Assembly: GCA_003550325.1 (NCBI GenBank) | Contig: QKWP01001251.1 | Location: forward strand, 75,781 to 139,780 | Reading direction: 5' to 3' | Length of the DNA stretch: 64,000 nucleotides | Origin: Gigaspora rosea | Lineage: Eukaryota > Glomeromycota > Glomeromycetes > Diversisporales > Gigasporaceae | Shown: positions 35,501-46,621 of the stretch, in pieces | How positions within the stretch are numbered: the first letter of the stretch is position 1 | Layout: the number at the start of each line of letters is the position of its first letter | Translations under genes and position numbers: made by a program | The notes under the pieces: model-generated | Databases searched by the model: none | What the model was told of the DNA's origin: nothing | The model's input: only the letters and a program-made list of their open reading frames with translations

Positions 35501-36816
35501 TTTTAAAAAATTCAGATTCATATTTTATATAGATGGACTAAATCTTGAATTTTAAGCAAAATTTCTCGACAAAAACGTAATCATACTTGTTTATCGAATT
35601 TGGTTGGGTGTTTGTCAAGAAAACTTCTTGTGTATATAAGCGGGATTAACTTTCTTGACAACCAATTTGATTTTTTTTTTTATTTTACAAATCTGCAGGA
35701 TTAAAGAATCATCAAATTTGGTTGAGATTATCGTTCTATCTTCGATGAATTTCTGCAAAACAAAAAAAAAACTCAATTGTTAATGTACTGAAACTTCCCG
35801 ACAAACCACAATCGTGCTTTGTGTTAACTGATTATCTATTCTTCCAAGGATTTCCGTTAAAACTTACACCTCAATCCGTGAATGCTGTGGCATTCTGCAT
35901 TTTGCAGAAAATCATCGTCTCTGTTTCCGCTTTAGCGAACCCATTATTGCTGTCAAAATGATCCTCTGAAAAAACCCTGGTTAGGGATGATGATTGGATA
36001 ATCGTTTCTGATTATAATACTGTAATATGTAGGATCTGCTTTAAATAAAAAACTGGTTAATAAATTTACATCATTAATGTAGTCATTTTTGTTATTATAC
36101 TGAAGACTATTGAGACTATTGTGAAGGTAAATAAATAATCTGCAGGCTACTCGGTCTAGAATTTGAAATAGTAAACTGATTGAATATGGACTCGTCAGTA
36201 CATTGTAGAGGAGTCCAACTACAGTATAATGCGTGATTGCGGAAGTGATGTGTGCGGAGTTCGGGTTGGCTATACTATTTATCCTCCAGTTCTAATTGTC
36301 AGGATCTTAAGTTCGGGTCGATTCAGTTGGTACACTGTCGAAACTGATTTTGTCAGATAAAATTGGGTTTTTCTGCTATATACTGATATAGTAATAGTTA
36401 ATGTATATCTTTATATTACACATTATATTCGGATCAGCCCTTACCTACAAGGCAAAAAAAAAAAATCCCTCGAAAATTAAAAAGCTAGCAATCGTAATTC
36501 AAAACTTGCTATGGTATTCACATGTTGTACGATTGACTCGGTGACAATCAGCTCGTAACTATAACTTAGTCATCTTAACTATAGAAGGGGTGAATCACAA
36601 TATGTAATGTACGTGCTACACATATATATACTGTATATAATAAACTTAAGCAGTTATATCGTATTTTTAAATCCATAAACCAATAAAAAAAAAAAATTTT
36701 TTTTTAGTGTAACGCTTAAGTACTGAAAGTACTCATGATATAGCTGGCTTTGACATCAATCAAAATTTCAGAAACGGTTAGTGTATTTCTAAATTATTTA
36801 TCAGACCATAAATTTT
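32550..36816. other. 4.3 kb repeat-bearing intergenic region
   Basis: No gene is recognised. The region holds a TA-flanked MITE (33228-33358) and a pair of inverted ends AAGCGCGAAATAACAC (about 34222) and GTGTTATTTCATGCTTA (about 34602-34618), with AAGTGCACTT repeats between. At 35040-35770 there is a loosely repetitive stretch in which ACAAGTTTGATNAA and AATTCTNCNGAATTAAA phrases recur. The last few hundred bases should contain the promoter of the zinc-finger gene. Confidence 0.45.
33228..33358. mobile_element. 131-bp MITE, TA target
   Basis: CTATAAACTGCCATATAAAC at the left matches the complement of the right end GTTTATATGGCAGTTTACAG. TA flanks it at 33226-33227 and 33359-33360, consistent with a Tc1/mariner-type MITE. 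Confidence 0.7.
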
Positions 36817-39247
36817 ATGGAGGTATGATTTATTGCGTCGAAAAGAAATTTTTTTTTTATTCTTATCAAAACTGTTTCTTTTTTTTTTAGAGATCTAACA
36901 TAAATAATTTTGCTGGAAAGCAAAACAAATCAAATGAAAAACCTGGAAACAGTGTTCAAGGAATAACAACAAACAAGAACCAAAGTGACCTGATCGAAGT
37001 ATACACACCAATGTTCAGGCCACCTGCTCAGTCCAATTTTACTAGAATAATTGGCGATTTCTCGAACTTTACAAATTCATATTTGGACTATACGTCAAGT
37101 TCGCAAACTTTTACTCAAACATACAACAACCAACTTACTCGTTCTCAAAATACTTCAATCCAAGAACAACCCGTAAAACTTTCTCCGGCTATCGCTGGGG
37201 AATGCTGTACAGAATGTTGTCCAGTTGCGGCAGCAGAAGCAGCACAAGCTGCCATAACTATTCGAGACTCAGAGTTAAATGAACCAGATCTTTCTGAGCA
37301 TCCTTCTTTCAATTTTCCTAACGAGGCTATGTCTTATGAGTGTTGTTTTAGAAATGAATCTTTTTCACTGATTCCGATTGGACAAACTCCTGATCCTCGT
37401 CAGTTAACGCATGAGAAATATGAGAAATATTCACATGATCATAATGTGATACCAAATTTTTCTCGGATACCAACTTCCCAGTCTACCACTGTTGCGAATG
37501 ACCGAGTGGTGCGTACCTTTGATAAAAAAATTTTGTTTTTTTTTTAATACAATTTAATTTAAATATTTTTTTAAAAATTTTTAGATTTCAGAAATATCGA
37601 ATAAAGATGTGACCGTTAATAATCATAATTCTTTAACGATTTCACAAAATATGACACCAAGAAAAATTATGAATCCAATAAATGAAGATAATGCATTAAT
37701 TCAAACAAATGATAATTTACCGACAAGATTAAATTCTGAAAGTGATAACATATCTACTTCTACAACATCCTCGAATTTTATGTTGACATCTACCCCTGGT
37801 ACTAAACGAAAGCAAGATATGATTTTTGATGGTGCAAGATGTCTTTGGGAAGCATGCGCAGCCGTATTTAGATCTATTGATGAATTAATACCACATCTTA
37901 CAAAGTTGCATATATCTCGACGTTCTAATGGAATTTCATGTAGATGGGCATCTTGTTCGAAAGAACAAGAAAATGATGATGAACTAGTTCAACATTTATA
38001 CCAAGATCATTTGGCAGCGCGGGATCTTCAACATGGATGCAAATGGCAAGGTTGTCATTTACGATTTGAAACTTATGAAGAATTAACTGGACATGTTAGC
38101 GAAGGACATATTGGATGCGGTAGAAGTCAGTATGTTTGTTATTGGGAAAGATGTGACCGGAATGGTCGTCCATTCTCGCAACGTCAAAAGGTTATGCGAC
38201 ATATTCAGACACATACTGGTAAACAATGATGACATTTTATGATATAATTAAAGTTTTTTGAATCTCATGTATATATATACACATATATATATAGGTGATA
38301 AGCCATACCAATGTACAATCTGTAAAAAGAGGTTCTCTGAAGCTAATATAATGACTCAACACATGAGAACACACACAGGCGAACGTCCCTTTAAATGTCC
38401 ACAACCAAATTGTGGTCGTGAATTTTCTATTTCTGGTGCACTAACTATACACCTTCGAGTTCATACTGGTATGTAATTTGTGTGTTCTATGGTTCTGAGA
38501 AAAGACATATTGTAATAGTAATATATATATATATATGTATATATAACTTTTTTTTTTTTTTAATTATAGGTGAAAAACCATTTAAATGTAAACATGAAGG
38601 ATGCGTGAAACGATTTGCTGAATCATCAAACCTTACAAAACATGTAATTAAATTTAATCTAAGCTTTAGCCCTATTATTACAGTCGTCTCTTGCTATAGG
38701 TCTCACCCGCAATTATAAATAGTTGCACTAATTTCTATTTGATATACGTAGAATTCATCGATTGCTAGTTATAATTTCTTAATAAACAAATAGAATGTTT
38801 TTGCTTCATGTGATTAGAGATGCTGGTGAAATTAGTTTCAACAATTCAGCACCAATTTCAACAATTCAGCACCAATTTCACCAATTCAGTACCAGTTTCA
38901 TCAATTCAGCACCAGTTTCATCAATTCAGCACCAGTTTCATCAATTCAGCACCAGTTTCATCAATTCAGCACCAGTTTCATCAATTCAGCACCTCAGTAC
39001 CAATTTCACCAATAATGGTGAAATTTTATTTCACCGGCATCTTTCATGTGACTATTACGGAGGCGACTGTATTGTTATTATAGTCATTACATTATTAATT
39101 TGATATTTTGATTAATTTTTTAATTAGATGCGAGTGCACACTGGTGAACGTCCATTCCAATGTCCTGTGGTAACTTGCCAAAAAAAGTTTTCCCGACCTG
39201 ATCAAGTAACTAGGCACCGGAAAACACATTCTAGGCAAAATAATTGA
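36817..39247 (+). CDS. Zap1-like C2H2 zinc-finger transcription factor, 541 aa
   Basis: Exons: 36817-36822, 36891-37508, 37585-38218, 38295-38468, 38570-38643 and 39128-39247 (1626 in-frame bases). The first exon (ATG GAG) is inferred from a fitting GT-AG intron and is the weakest part; otherwise Met at 37011 could serve. Residues 1 to about 290 are Asn/Ser/Thr-rich with a cysteine cluster, GECCTECCPV (about 105-114), and a second CC pair. Eight C2H2 fingers fill about 294-536. The first four have the WxxC spacing (CLWEAC, CRWASC, CKWQGC, CYWERC) and the last four the TGE(K/R)P linker type. The order and the PFSQRQKVMRHIQTH segment resemble yeast Zap1, the zinc-responsive activator, so a zinc-homeostasis regulator is a reasonable inference. 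Finger 7 is split by the last intron, which contains a minisatellite. Confidence 0.82.
38835..38994. repeat. 20-bp minisatellite, 8 copies, in a zinc-finger gene intron
   Basis: Eight tandem units of GTTTCATCAATTCAGCACCA. The first three are diverged at a few positions and the last five are almost identical. The array is flanked by TGGTGAAATT and its complement, and sits in the 484-bp intron that splits zinc finger 7. Both open frames over the array are repeat artefacts. Confidence 0.88.
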
Positions 39248-39816
39248 GATTGATGGATGAACATTTTTACTCATATGGTGATAATTAAATAGTCACATAT
39301 AAAAGTAAATATAATCAATATAATTATGCAAAAATAGTGTAAGAATTTTATTTCAATACTTTGTATATAGCTGTTTGGATAAGTGATATATTATTTAGAG
39401 ATTAAAGTTAATTATATTTGCAATTTAAGTCACTCGGATTACATTTAAATGAGATTTCGAAGGTTAATACTTTTATTAATTATTTTGGGTACGGGCTGTT
39501 ATTATTCATCATTTTTCATCATTCGATAAATTAAATTTTTTATGTATCAAACTACAATACGTCATAAAGTGTGATATATTACTGATATATTACTTCAAAA
39601 TTACGAAAACGAAAAAAAAAAAAATTTATCTTTAAAAAAAGTCTGTTTTAATGTAATAGTCTGATATACTCACTTGCTATTCTTATAAATTACTCTTATA
39701 AAAGTGATTAAATATTTAATATTAAAAATTAGGAATAATTCATCTTAAGACCTTTTTAGAATAAATTCGTCAATGTTGCTTTATCCAAAGAGTGAATATC
39801 AGTCCGTGAAAAAGCG
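39248..39816. other. intergenic region, zinc-finger to Myb gene
   Basis: AT-rich, with no coding signal. It holds the 3' end of the zinc-finger gene and the promoter of the co-oriented Myb/SANT gene. Confidence 0.4.
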
Positions 39817-41002
39817 ATGAGTCTCAAAGATTCGCTTTTAAGTACTATATTAAAAGACATTAATGAAGATATTGTTCCAAATCATAATATGAAAACAGAA
39901 GAAATAGAAACATCCATTTCAGAAGTTATGCCCACACTTTTACATACTCATCCCATTGATCAATATCTCGTGTTGAACAGAAGATATGGTGTTCTTAATC
40001 GTGTAAAATCTATTGATGAATGCCAAATGGATTTCAATGATAATAATAATTGTTATGATAATAAAATATCCATGAATAGAAGCAAAGAAATAAATAGTAC
40101 AGATTATACTCCAAAAACAAAAGGTTGGTTGCCGAAGGGAAATGGTACCATTCAACGTCTGACAGGTAAGTAAATATATAGTACATAAATTCATCTTAAT
40201 TATTATTTTTTTTTAAAAGGTAATAAATTAAATTTAAAGATATCGAAGAAGATCATGAGATTATTGAATCTGAAATATCTGATGAAGAACAACTACCGTC
40301 GAAAACGTTGGGTTACTTTCCGTCTTATAAATCACGTGAAATGGCAAACAATAAAGTAGATGATGAATTTATTATGATCCCGTCTGAAGGAAGTAAGGTA
40401 TTTAGAAAAACATTAGAGAAAGATTTTGTATATTATGATACAGATGATGATGATGATGAAGGAATTTTAGTTGATACAGAAATTGGAGAACAGGTATCTT
40501 TTCATTTTAATTTATGGATGGTATTTACTTTAAAAATATGTTATAAAATTCAAAAATTTAAACAATTAACAATTTTTTTTAACATTATTTAATTAACATT
40601 AAGGAAATTTCAGATAATCAATTTTCCAAAAAAAAAAGAATTCCAATAATTTCAGAATCTTCACATAGTCAAGTAAATTCACCTGAAATCACTATAGAGA
40701 AACCAATTCATCTTGTGCACTCTCCACCACCACCATCCCCAACATTTCTACCTTCAAGTATTTCACTAAATTTTTCATTTCATGTACCTAATCCCAAATT
40801 AACATCAAATACTTCAAATAATTATGATACAAAAATGTCACCTTGGACATCAGATGAAGATAAATTACTTATCGATGCAGTATTAGAATCATTGGCACCC
40901 TCATGGGTTAAAATATCTGAAAATACTTTGATGCAACGCTCAGAAGATGCATGTCGATTACGTTGGGCACGGTTAAAAAAAAGGTTATACGGAAGTGTTT
41001 GA
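39817..41002 (+). CDS. Myb/SANT-domain protein, 333 aa
   Basis: Three exons: 39817-40165, 40240-40493 and 40604-41002, GT-AG introns, 1002 in-frame bases. The only recognisable domain is a single C-terminal Myb/SANT repeat (about 279-330). It begins SPWTSDEDKLLIDAV and ends in the third helix with RLRWARLKKRL; tryptophans are at the first and third helix positions and a central W is in the APSWVKIS turn. Upstream lie an acidic stretch (YDTDDDDDEGILVDTE, about 180-195), a basic KKKRIP segment and a proline-rich patch (PPPPSPTF), giving the look of a nuclear regulatory protein. A single terminal repeat suggests either sequence-specific DNA binding or chromatin contact. The family beyond this is not recognised. 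It is convergent with the SBDS-like gene (345 bp between stops). Confidence 0.8.
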
Positions 41003-41062
41003 GGCCATAACATTTTTTTTTTTTTTAAAAAAAAAAATATTATGATATGTTCAAATAAAATT

Positions 41063-41065
<3 letters not shown>

Positions 41066-41101
<36 letters not shown>
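41066..41101. repeat. 36-base poly-T tract
   Basis: A run of 36 T lies between the convergent Myb and SBDS-like genes. It may belong to a 3' flank or be a slippage-prone tract; length in the assembly is unreliable. Confidence 0.85.
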
Positions 41102-41105
<4 letters not shown>

Positions 41106-41346
41106 GATAAAAAGAAACGACTATATATTAAATTTTGTAATATGCATCTTGAATGATTGAAATGAACCAATTTGAACTTTTTAAATTTTTATTTTTTATT
41201 TTTTTTTTTATCTTTTCATTTGGAATTTACAGTACAGAATTAATAATGCAAATATTTATAAAATAATATTTGCTTGAATTATTTATCATAATAAAGAAGG
41301 TGCTTATTTATAAAGCCTATCAATTGTATCAATTGAATTGAAATTT

Positions 41347-41992
41347 CTATGATGTAACTGCACCTCTTCCACGAGATTCATTCATTACAGCTATTAAAAT
41401 AGAAAAAAAATAATTTAAGGTTCATTAGCAAAAAAAAAAATAAATAAATAAAAAAAATATTAATAATGAAAAAATGACTACCTTTGTGATCTTTTAATGT
41501 TGGTCTCTCATGGCCTTTATGAGCATCATGAACTCTACCTTCTTGAATGATTTGTTGTATAACTTCTCCATAATCGGAAGTTCCAAAACAATTTTCAAGT
41601 TTTTGTTTTGATGGATGTCCAGCGATACCTTCATTACCACCATTATAAGTTTCGTAAACTTCAAAATCTAAATATATATATATATATATTTGATTTTCAT
41701 ATTATATAAATCAATGAAGACGATAAAAAGTAATCAAGATATAGCACGAATAATAATTATTTATAACATTACTTTGAACTACATCAACCAAAGGAATTGT
41801 TTTATCCTTGCGCCATTGATAAACCTACATTTAGAAAAAACATTTGAGTTCGCGCATATTTTTTTTTTTTGATGATATAAAAAAAACTATTTTTCTTTCT
41901 TTTACCAGATCAGGATTTGCAAACACAAAAAATTCGTCTCGAGTATTTTTTGATTTGAAAATTACGCGTGAGTCGTCTTGTGAGATAGCCAT
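41347..41992 (-). CDS. SBDS-N-domain small protein (Rtc3-like), 122 aa
   Basis: Four exons on the minus strand: 41992-41906, 41824-41773, 41667-41482 and 41390-41347, GT-AG, 369 in-frame bases. The protein is close to the size of yeast Rtc3 (111 aa), which consists of the N-terminal FYSH domain of the Shwachman-Bodian-Diamond protein. Matching features are the opening RVIFKSKNTRDEFFVFANP, the central LVDVVQNFEVYETYNGGNEG and the QKLENCFGTSDYGEVIQQII helix, followed by a charged tail. It lacks the second and third SBDS domains, so it is not the ribosome-maturation factor itself. A role in RNA metabolism is inferred from the fold only. The short final exon (14 codons including stop) is supported by phase and by the absence of an alternative. 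Confidence 0.82.
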
Positions 41993-42769
41993 TATTATTG
42001 ATTTATTTCGTTTCGATTAAAAAAAAAAAGAAGAAAAATAGTGCAGCATATTTATATAAATATTTATGGAAACCAGTGACGAAATATTTAGCAAATTTCT
42101 TGACTAATTATGATTAGTTTCATTTAATCATTTGGAAAATAAAGATAAATAAAGTCAGGCTTTTTAAATTACCACATTAATTTTTTTTTTTTCTAAATCA
42201 GGATTCAGTTCACACTATGACACATATGCAGACGACGACCCAAGCGATTTAATAATTAGTAAATTACATAATGTTGACGTAACCATATCTAAGAAAAAAA
42301 AATTAGGTACTATGCACATTCCCGTACCATACCAATAACGATAATAATAATCTCACTATAATGATCACCCCTCATACTGACACAACCATACAGTTTTTAT
42401 ATTGTACAATATTGTGAATTAAGGTATTTTTTTTTTCAAAGATTTACGTATATATTTTTCTTGTTGACGATCCTCTCTAAATACAGGAATATTTTTTGAA
42501 ATAGGCTATATTAATATTGCAATACTACGTATATATAAGGTTTGATAATAAACAATTAATGAAGATGTTTACGTAGCTATGTAGCATACATGCAGACTAT
42601 ATTAATATTGTAATATCATATAAGATTTGATAAACAATTAATGAAAATGTTCTATGTAGCATACATTCATTAAGCACGTAAAATTGTTTTAGTTCCGTGA
42701 AAAAATGCTGTAAAGATAAACTTAATATTGTAATAATTAAATTAAATAAATTATAATTAAAAAAATTCA
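41993..42769. other. intergenic region, SBDS-like gene to cupredoxin gene
   Basis: No coding signal. Two phrases are duplicated about 85 bases apart (ATTAATATTGNAATA, TTTGATAAACAATTAATGAA, ATGTAGCATACAT; about 42510-42670). The SBDS-like promoter should lie here. Confidence 0.4.
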
Positions 42770-43408
42770 TTAATTAAACATGAAAAAAATCGCAACAATA
42801 CTAGATATGATAATAAAGCTAGCAGAGACCGGGTGTGTTGCAATGGCATTGGATTTTACAATAATTCCTCCCGTCATGTTAAAATTTTTACAATGTGTAA
42901 AAGTACTGCAGAAGAACCAAATTCTACCTTTGTCCACATCAACAGTATAATTAAACCAATTAGAACTGGGATTTGGACCAGAATCGACTAAAAAAAAATA
43001 AATATATATATATATATAAAAGCATTATTTTTTTAATTTATTAAATTTTATTAAATAGTCAAAGATTCTTAAAAAGAAAAAAATTGAAGCTTCTATACGT
43101 ACAACCATTTGCCATTTTGCTGCAATTACCATAAGAAGATGCTTGAACAACGTCATGTTGTCCTCCAACGAAATTAAATGCGATCTATAATATTAAATTT
43201 TTTAGTCCACGATAATTACGATTAATTAATTATTTTTTTTTTAAAAAAAAATTTTAATATTTACCGTATCGCCTTTAACAGCAGTGACAGTATTGGGAAC
43301 GAACTGATTCATGTTATCTTGTCCAACATAAATTACTTGAACGCCTGCAGCAATAGCAGAAACCGTAAGGCTGACAAGAATTATAAATAAAATAATGGCA
43401 CGAGACAT
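42770..43408 (-). CDS. secreted cupredoxin, likely GPI-anchored, 147 aa
   Basis: Three exons on the minus strand: 43408-43265, 43184-43103 and 42987-42770, GT-AG, 444 in-frame bases. Residues 1-20 are a signal peptide ending AIA-A. The rest is one blue-copper-type domain. All four type-1 copper ligands can be placed: His58 (GGQHDVV), Cys102 and His107 (FFCSTFTHC) and Met113 (FNMTGG); a likely disulfide links Cys69 to Cys108. A SNW-F-NY sequon-rich stretch suggests glycosylation. The C-terminus is a hydrophobic segment (about 128-147) after a Ser/Ala patch, as in GPI-anchored fungal cupredoxins. Probable role: cell-surface electron transfer or copper binding in the wall. The donor GTACGT was chosen for the second intron because it keeps frame. 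Confidence 0.85.
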
Positions 43409-44265
43409 TATTAGAAAATAAAAATTTTAATTATTCAAAAAAATTTCAATGACTATAACAGTGCTTTAATTAAGAACTTTTAGTTAAAGATATAAGAATC
43501 TTATATACTTACACGTGTTTTTGCTCGATTGCTTAGAGATTAATTTAAAAAATGATCATTAAATATGGAAAATCATGATAAATTGGTCTATCTCTGATCT
43601 GTAGATTCTATATAAAAGTACTATTTATAATTTTTTTTCATACGAAATTTACGTTATATCTTATTATTAGTCATTAATGGTGATATACCGTATAAATAAT
43701 TCTTTAAAAGTTTATTATTATGACCATCATATAACCCAAAAACCTAAAATTTAAAAAATTTGGTAATTTTTTAAACAAATACAGTGTCATAATATTTAAT
43801 ATGAGTACTGTCAAGGAAAATCGGATCTTCGAACTTTCAATTATATTTTGTACCGGTTAATTTATTAGGAATTACGTCCGGTGTTGAAAACCCGAAGTTT
43901 CATTTTCTCTTGGTAGCCCTCATCCACTTTCACGCGACCCAAAAAATAAAGGTTGTCAATAGCAGGGATGGTAAATGACCCAATTTCAAATGACCTCAAA
44001 TGATCATTCAAATTTTGGTGACCAAATGATCGGTCATTAGGTCATTTTACGTATAGTTAGCATCCTACCAATCACGTCGATTATTAATTGACACATGCCA
44101 TTTGTAAATTCGAAATGAATTTATTTGTAATCGGTAAATTATTATAGTGTTTTTTTCAATTGGATTGTCGCTTTACAACAGGTATGGTAAATGGCTTAAT
44201 TATTTAGCCAAAATACAAATGCCACTCATTTATCGAATAAAAATTGGTCATTTGACGTGTAATAA
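43409..44265. other. intergenic region with diverged ATGGTAAATGACC repeats
   Basis: The cupredoxin promoter region lies near 43409-43700. At 43958-44060, GCAGGGATGGTAAATGACCC and several AAATGATC motifs recall the ends of the hAT-like element at 26335, so a diverged relative may be present. No coding exon is seen. Confidence 0.45.
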
Positions 44266-44810
44266 TATTTATTTGTATGGGTTGTAGTGAATAACCCAGT
44301 TACACACGGGTTCATTTCCGTGCCGAAGGAACCCGTGTGTGTAACGGGTTATTCAACATACCCATATGACAATTGTGACAGATTAAAATGAAATCGGATT
44401 AAAATGAAATTTTTCAGCAAAATTTTAAAATTTTTTAGGGGACATTTTTTGGGGGTTTTTTTAGCATTAGGGTTATTAATAAACGAGTATACGTGGGTTT
44501 TATAAGCTTTAAAGGTGAGCAAGAGAGGTCCCCCAGTTTCATTTTAATCCGATTTGCGACAATAACTATCTTATTGCACAGTAACAATCCCGTGCCAATA
44601 AGTAAACGAAAAAGGCACATAAGACCCGTGCAATAAGATGCAGAAAATGGCTAGGTGCTTACATCAGAAATGTTGTTATTGATCATGTTATTAATGATAA
44701 TCGCTGATTCAGACACCATGTAATGACGTGCCCTTTGACACGTCGTAAGCACAATGTCCTAGTGAATAATCAGTTATCATCAATAACATGATCAATAACA
44801 AGTACTTTTT
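44266..44810. repeat. CACGGGTT palindromic repeats
   Basis: 44266-44371 is a foldback unit (GTGAATAACCCAGTTACACA with complement and a CCGTGCCGAAGG loop), the intact form of the repeat split at 26262-28895. 44555-44632 is an inverted copy of 26164-26255. 44660-44805 is another palindromic stretch (GTTATTGATCATGTTATT with complement). Confidence 0.6.
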
Positions 44811-46440
44811 ACATCAAATCATAACAGAAATCGCGACTATAAATTCCAACACAACCTTAACTGGATCTCTTGCAGTATAGATGACACTTTTTCTAAATCA
44901 ACTCAACCATATACTGCGTGTCTTCGCAATAGCAGGTAAGTCTTGTAACAAAATTTTTTACAGCAAATCATGATAAAAATTGCGACTGTTGATTCCAATG
45001 CAAACTAATTTAACCTTACCTATATACTGTGCTCTATCATGAAATTTTTCATAATAAATCACAATAGAAATCACGACCATTAATTCCAATACATTCGTAT
45101 ACTGTATGTCTTCGTAATAGTAAGTAAGTCTCGTGTTAAAATTTTTATTTGATTCCAATGCAAATTAATTCAATCTTAACTATATAGTGTGCTAACGCAA
45201 TAGTCTTAAATTTTTTTAACAAAAATTTTTTACAGTAAATCTTGATAGAAATTCACGACAATTAATTTCAATACAAATCAACTCAATCATATTCTGTGTG
45301 TTTTTTGCAATATTAGGTAAATCTTGTACCAAAATTTTTATAGCAAATCAAGATAAAATTCACAACTGTTAATTCTGAGTTTTGCAACCTAGTGAGATCG
45401 TTTTGCAGGATGTTTTTCTCTTGGGATCAGGTTTGGGTTCGGGTGGCAATGTCATTTTTTCACATTTGCCTTAACATGATGTTGATACCATGCCTAGATA
45501 CTGCTTTATGGTATATAGCGAACATACATTACGAATACGGAAAGATTTCGTCCAAAAATCATACCAATAAGGAGCGTGCAGATGGCGTGGGATTTACGAA
45601 CAACGCTGACAAATTCCGTCAAAGGCTCAAACTAATTTAACCTTACCCATATATTGTGTTCTATCGCAATAGCCTGTAAGTTTTGTAACGAAATTTTTGA
45701 TGATAAATCACAATAGAAATCACGACCATTAATTCTAATGCAAATCAACTCGATCATATACTGTATGTCTTCACAATAGTAAGTAAGTCTTGTGTCAAAA
45801 ATTTTTACAACAAATCATGATAGAAATCATGACTATTGATTCCAGTGCAAACTATTTCAATCTTATTAGCTTTATTTATTTGTTAGTTTATTTGTAGGTA
45901 CTCTCGAAGGCCTTAAACCAATGGTAGCGAAACCCCCTGCAATTTCTTTAAACTACCGGAATATTGACTTTACATCATCGGACGATGATGCCGACAATCG
46001 AGAGAACGTGCCAGCGAACAATGTGCCAGTGAACGATGTAGCTGCGAACGATGTGCCAGCGAACGTGCCAGTATGAAGTTTTTTTTTATGTTCTGGGTCG
46101 AAATGTGTCGAAAATTAAATTGAATTAGTGGAAACTATTTTCAAATGCACTTAATTAAATTTGGTAATATTCACATTCATTAACTATATAGTGAGTGCTA
46201 CCGTAATAGTCTACAATTTTTTTTTTGAAGTCACGACCATTAATTACGATACAAATTGTCTCAACCATATACTAGCAGGTAAACCTTGTATTACAACAAA
46301 TCGTGATAAAAATCGCGACTGTTAATTCCAATGCAAACTAATTTAACCTTACCCATATAGTGCGTTCCATCGCAATAGCCTGTAAATTTTGTAACAAATT
46401 TTCACGGTAAATCACAATAGAAATCACGACCGTCAGGTCG
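44811..46440. repeat. degenerate tandem repeat array, units about 90-180 bp
   Basis: The phrase AAATCANNATAGAAATCACGAC, followed by TTAATTCCAATGCAAACTNA and ATATACTGTNTGTCTTCGCAATAG, recurs at least nine times, starting near 44816, 44965, 45055, 45236, 45344, 45704, 45812, 46299 and 46411. The array is interrupted by a non-repetitive block (about 45375-45620) and by a coding-like segment (45897-46070). Neither block resembles the repeats. Confidence 0.65.
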
Positions 46441-46620
46441 ATTAACCAATCAGGTAACTATTTAATTTTTTTGGGTTATGATTTCTTAAATTTATTTATT
46501 ATCATTATAATTTTATTATGGTTCTTTTACGATGACAACTATAACTTCAGTCTCGGTGATTCGTTTATCATTGATAGCAGCGATATGGATGGTTACGACT
46601 CTTATGTGCGTAGTAGGGGC
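45897..46620 (+). CDS. possible orphan exons with VPAN repeats (unsupported gene)
   Basis: After a plausible acceptor (TTTATTTGTAG, ending 45896) an open frame runs to about 46070. It has balanced base composition, an acidic patch (FTSSDDDADNREN) and a short degenerate repeat of V-P-A/V-N-(N/D). It stops just after a possible donor (GTATGA). A second coding-like segment at about 46530-46620 reads YDDNYNFSLGDSF then IIDSSDMDGYDSYV and ends in a stop. Both differ from the surrounding AT-rich repeats. I could not join them with consistent splice phases or find a start codon. They may be remnants of a gene whose introns expanded with the tandem array. Confidence 0.3.
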
Positions 46621-46621
46621 A

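Noticed and set aside
38795..39103. Two overlapping ORFs of 87 and 102 codons with QFHQFSTSF-type repeats
   Set aside because: They are frames through the 20-bp minisatellite inside an intron of the zinc-finger gene.
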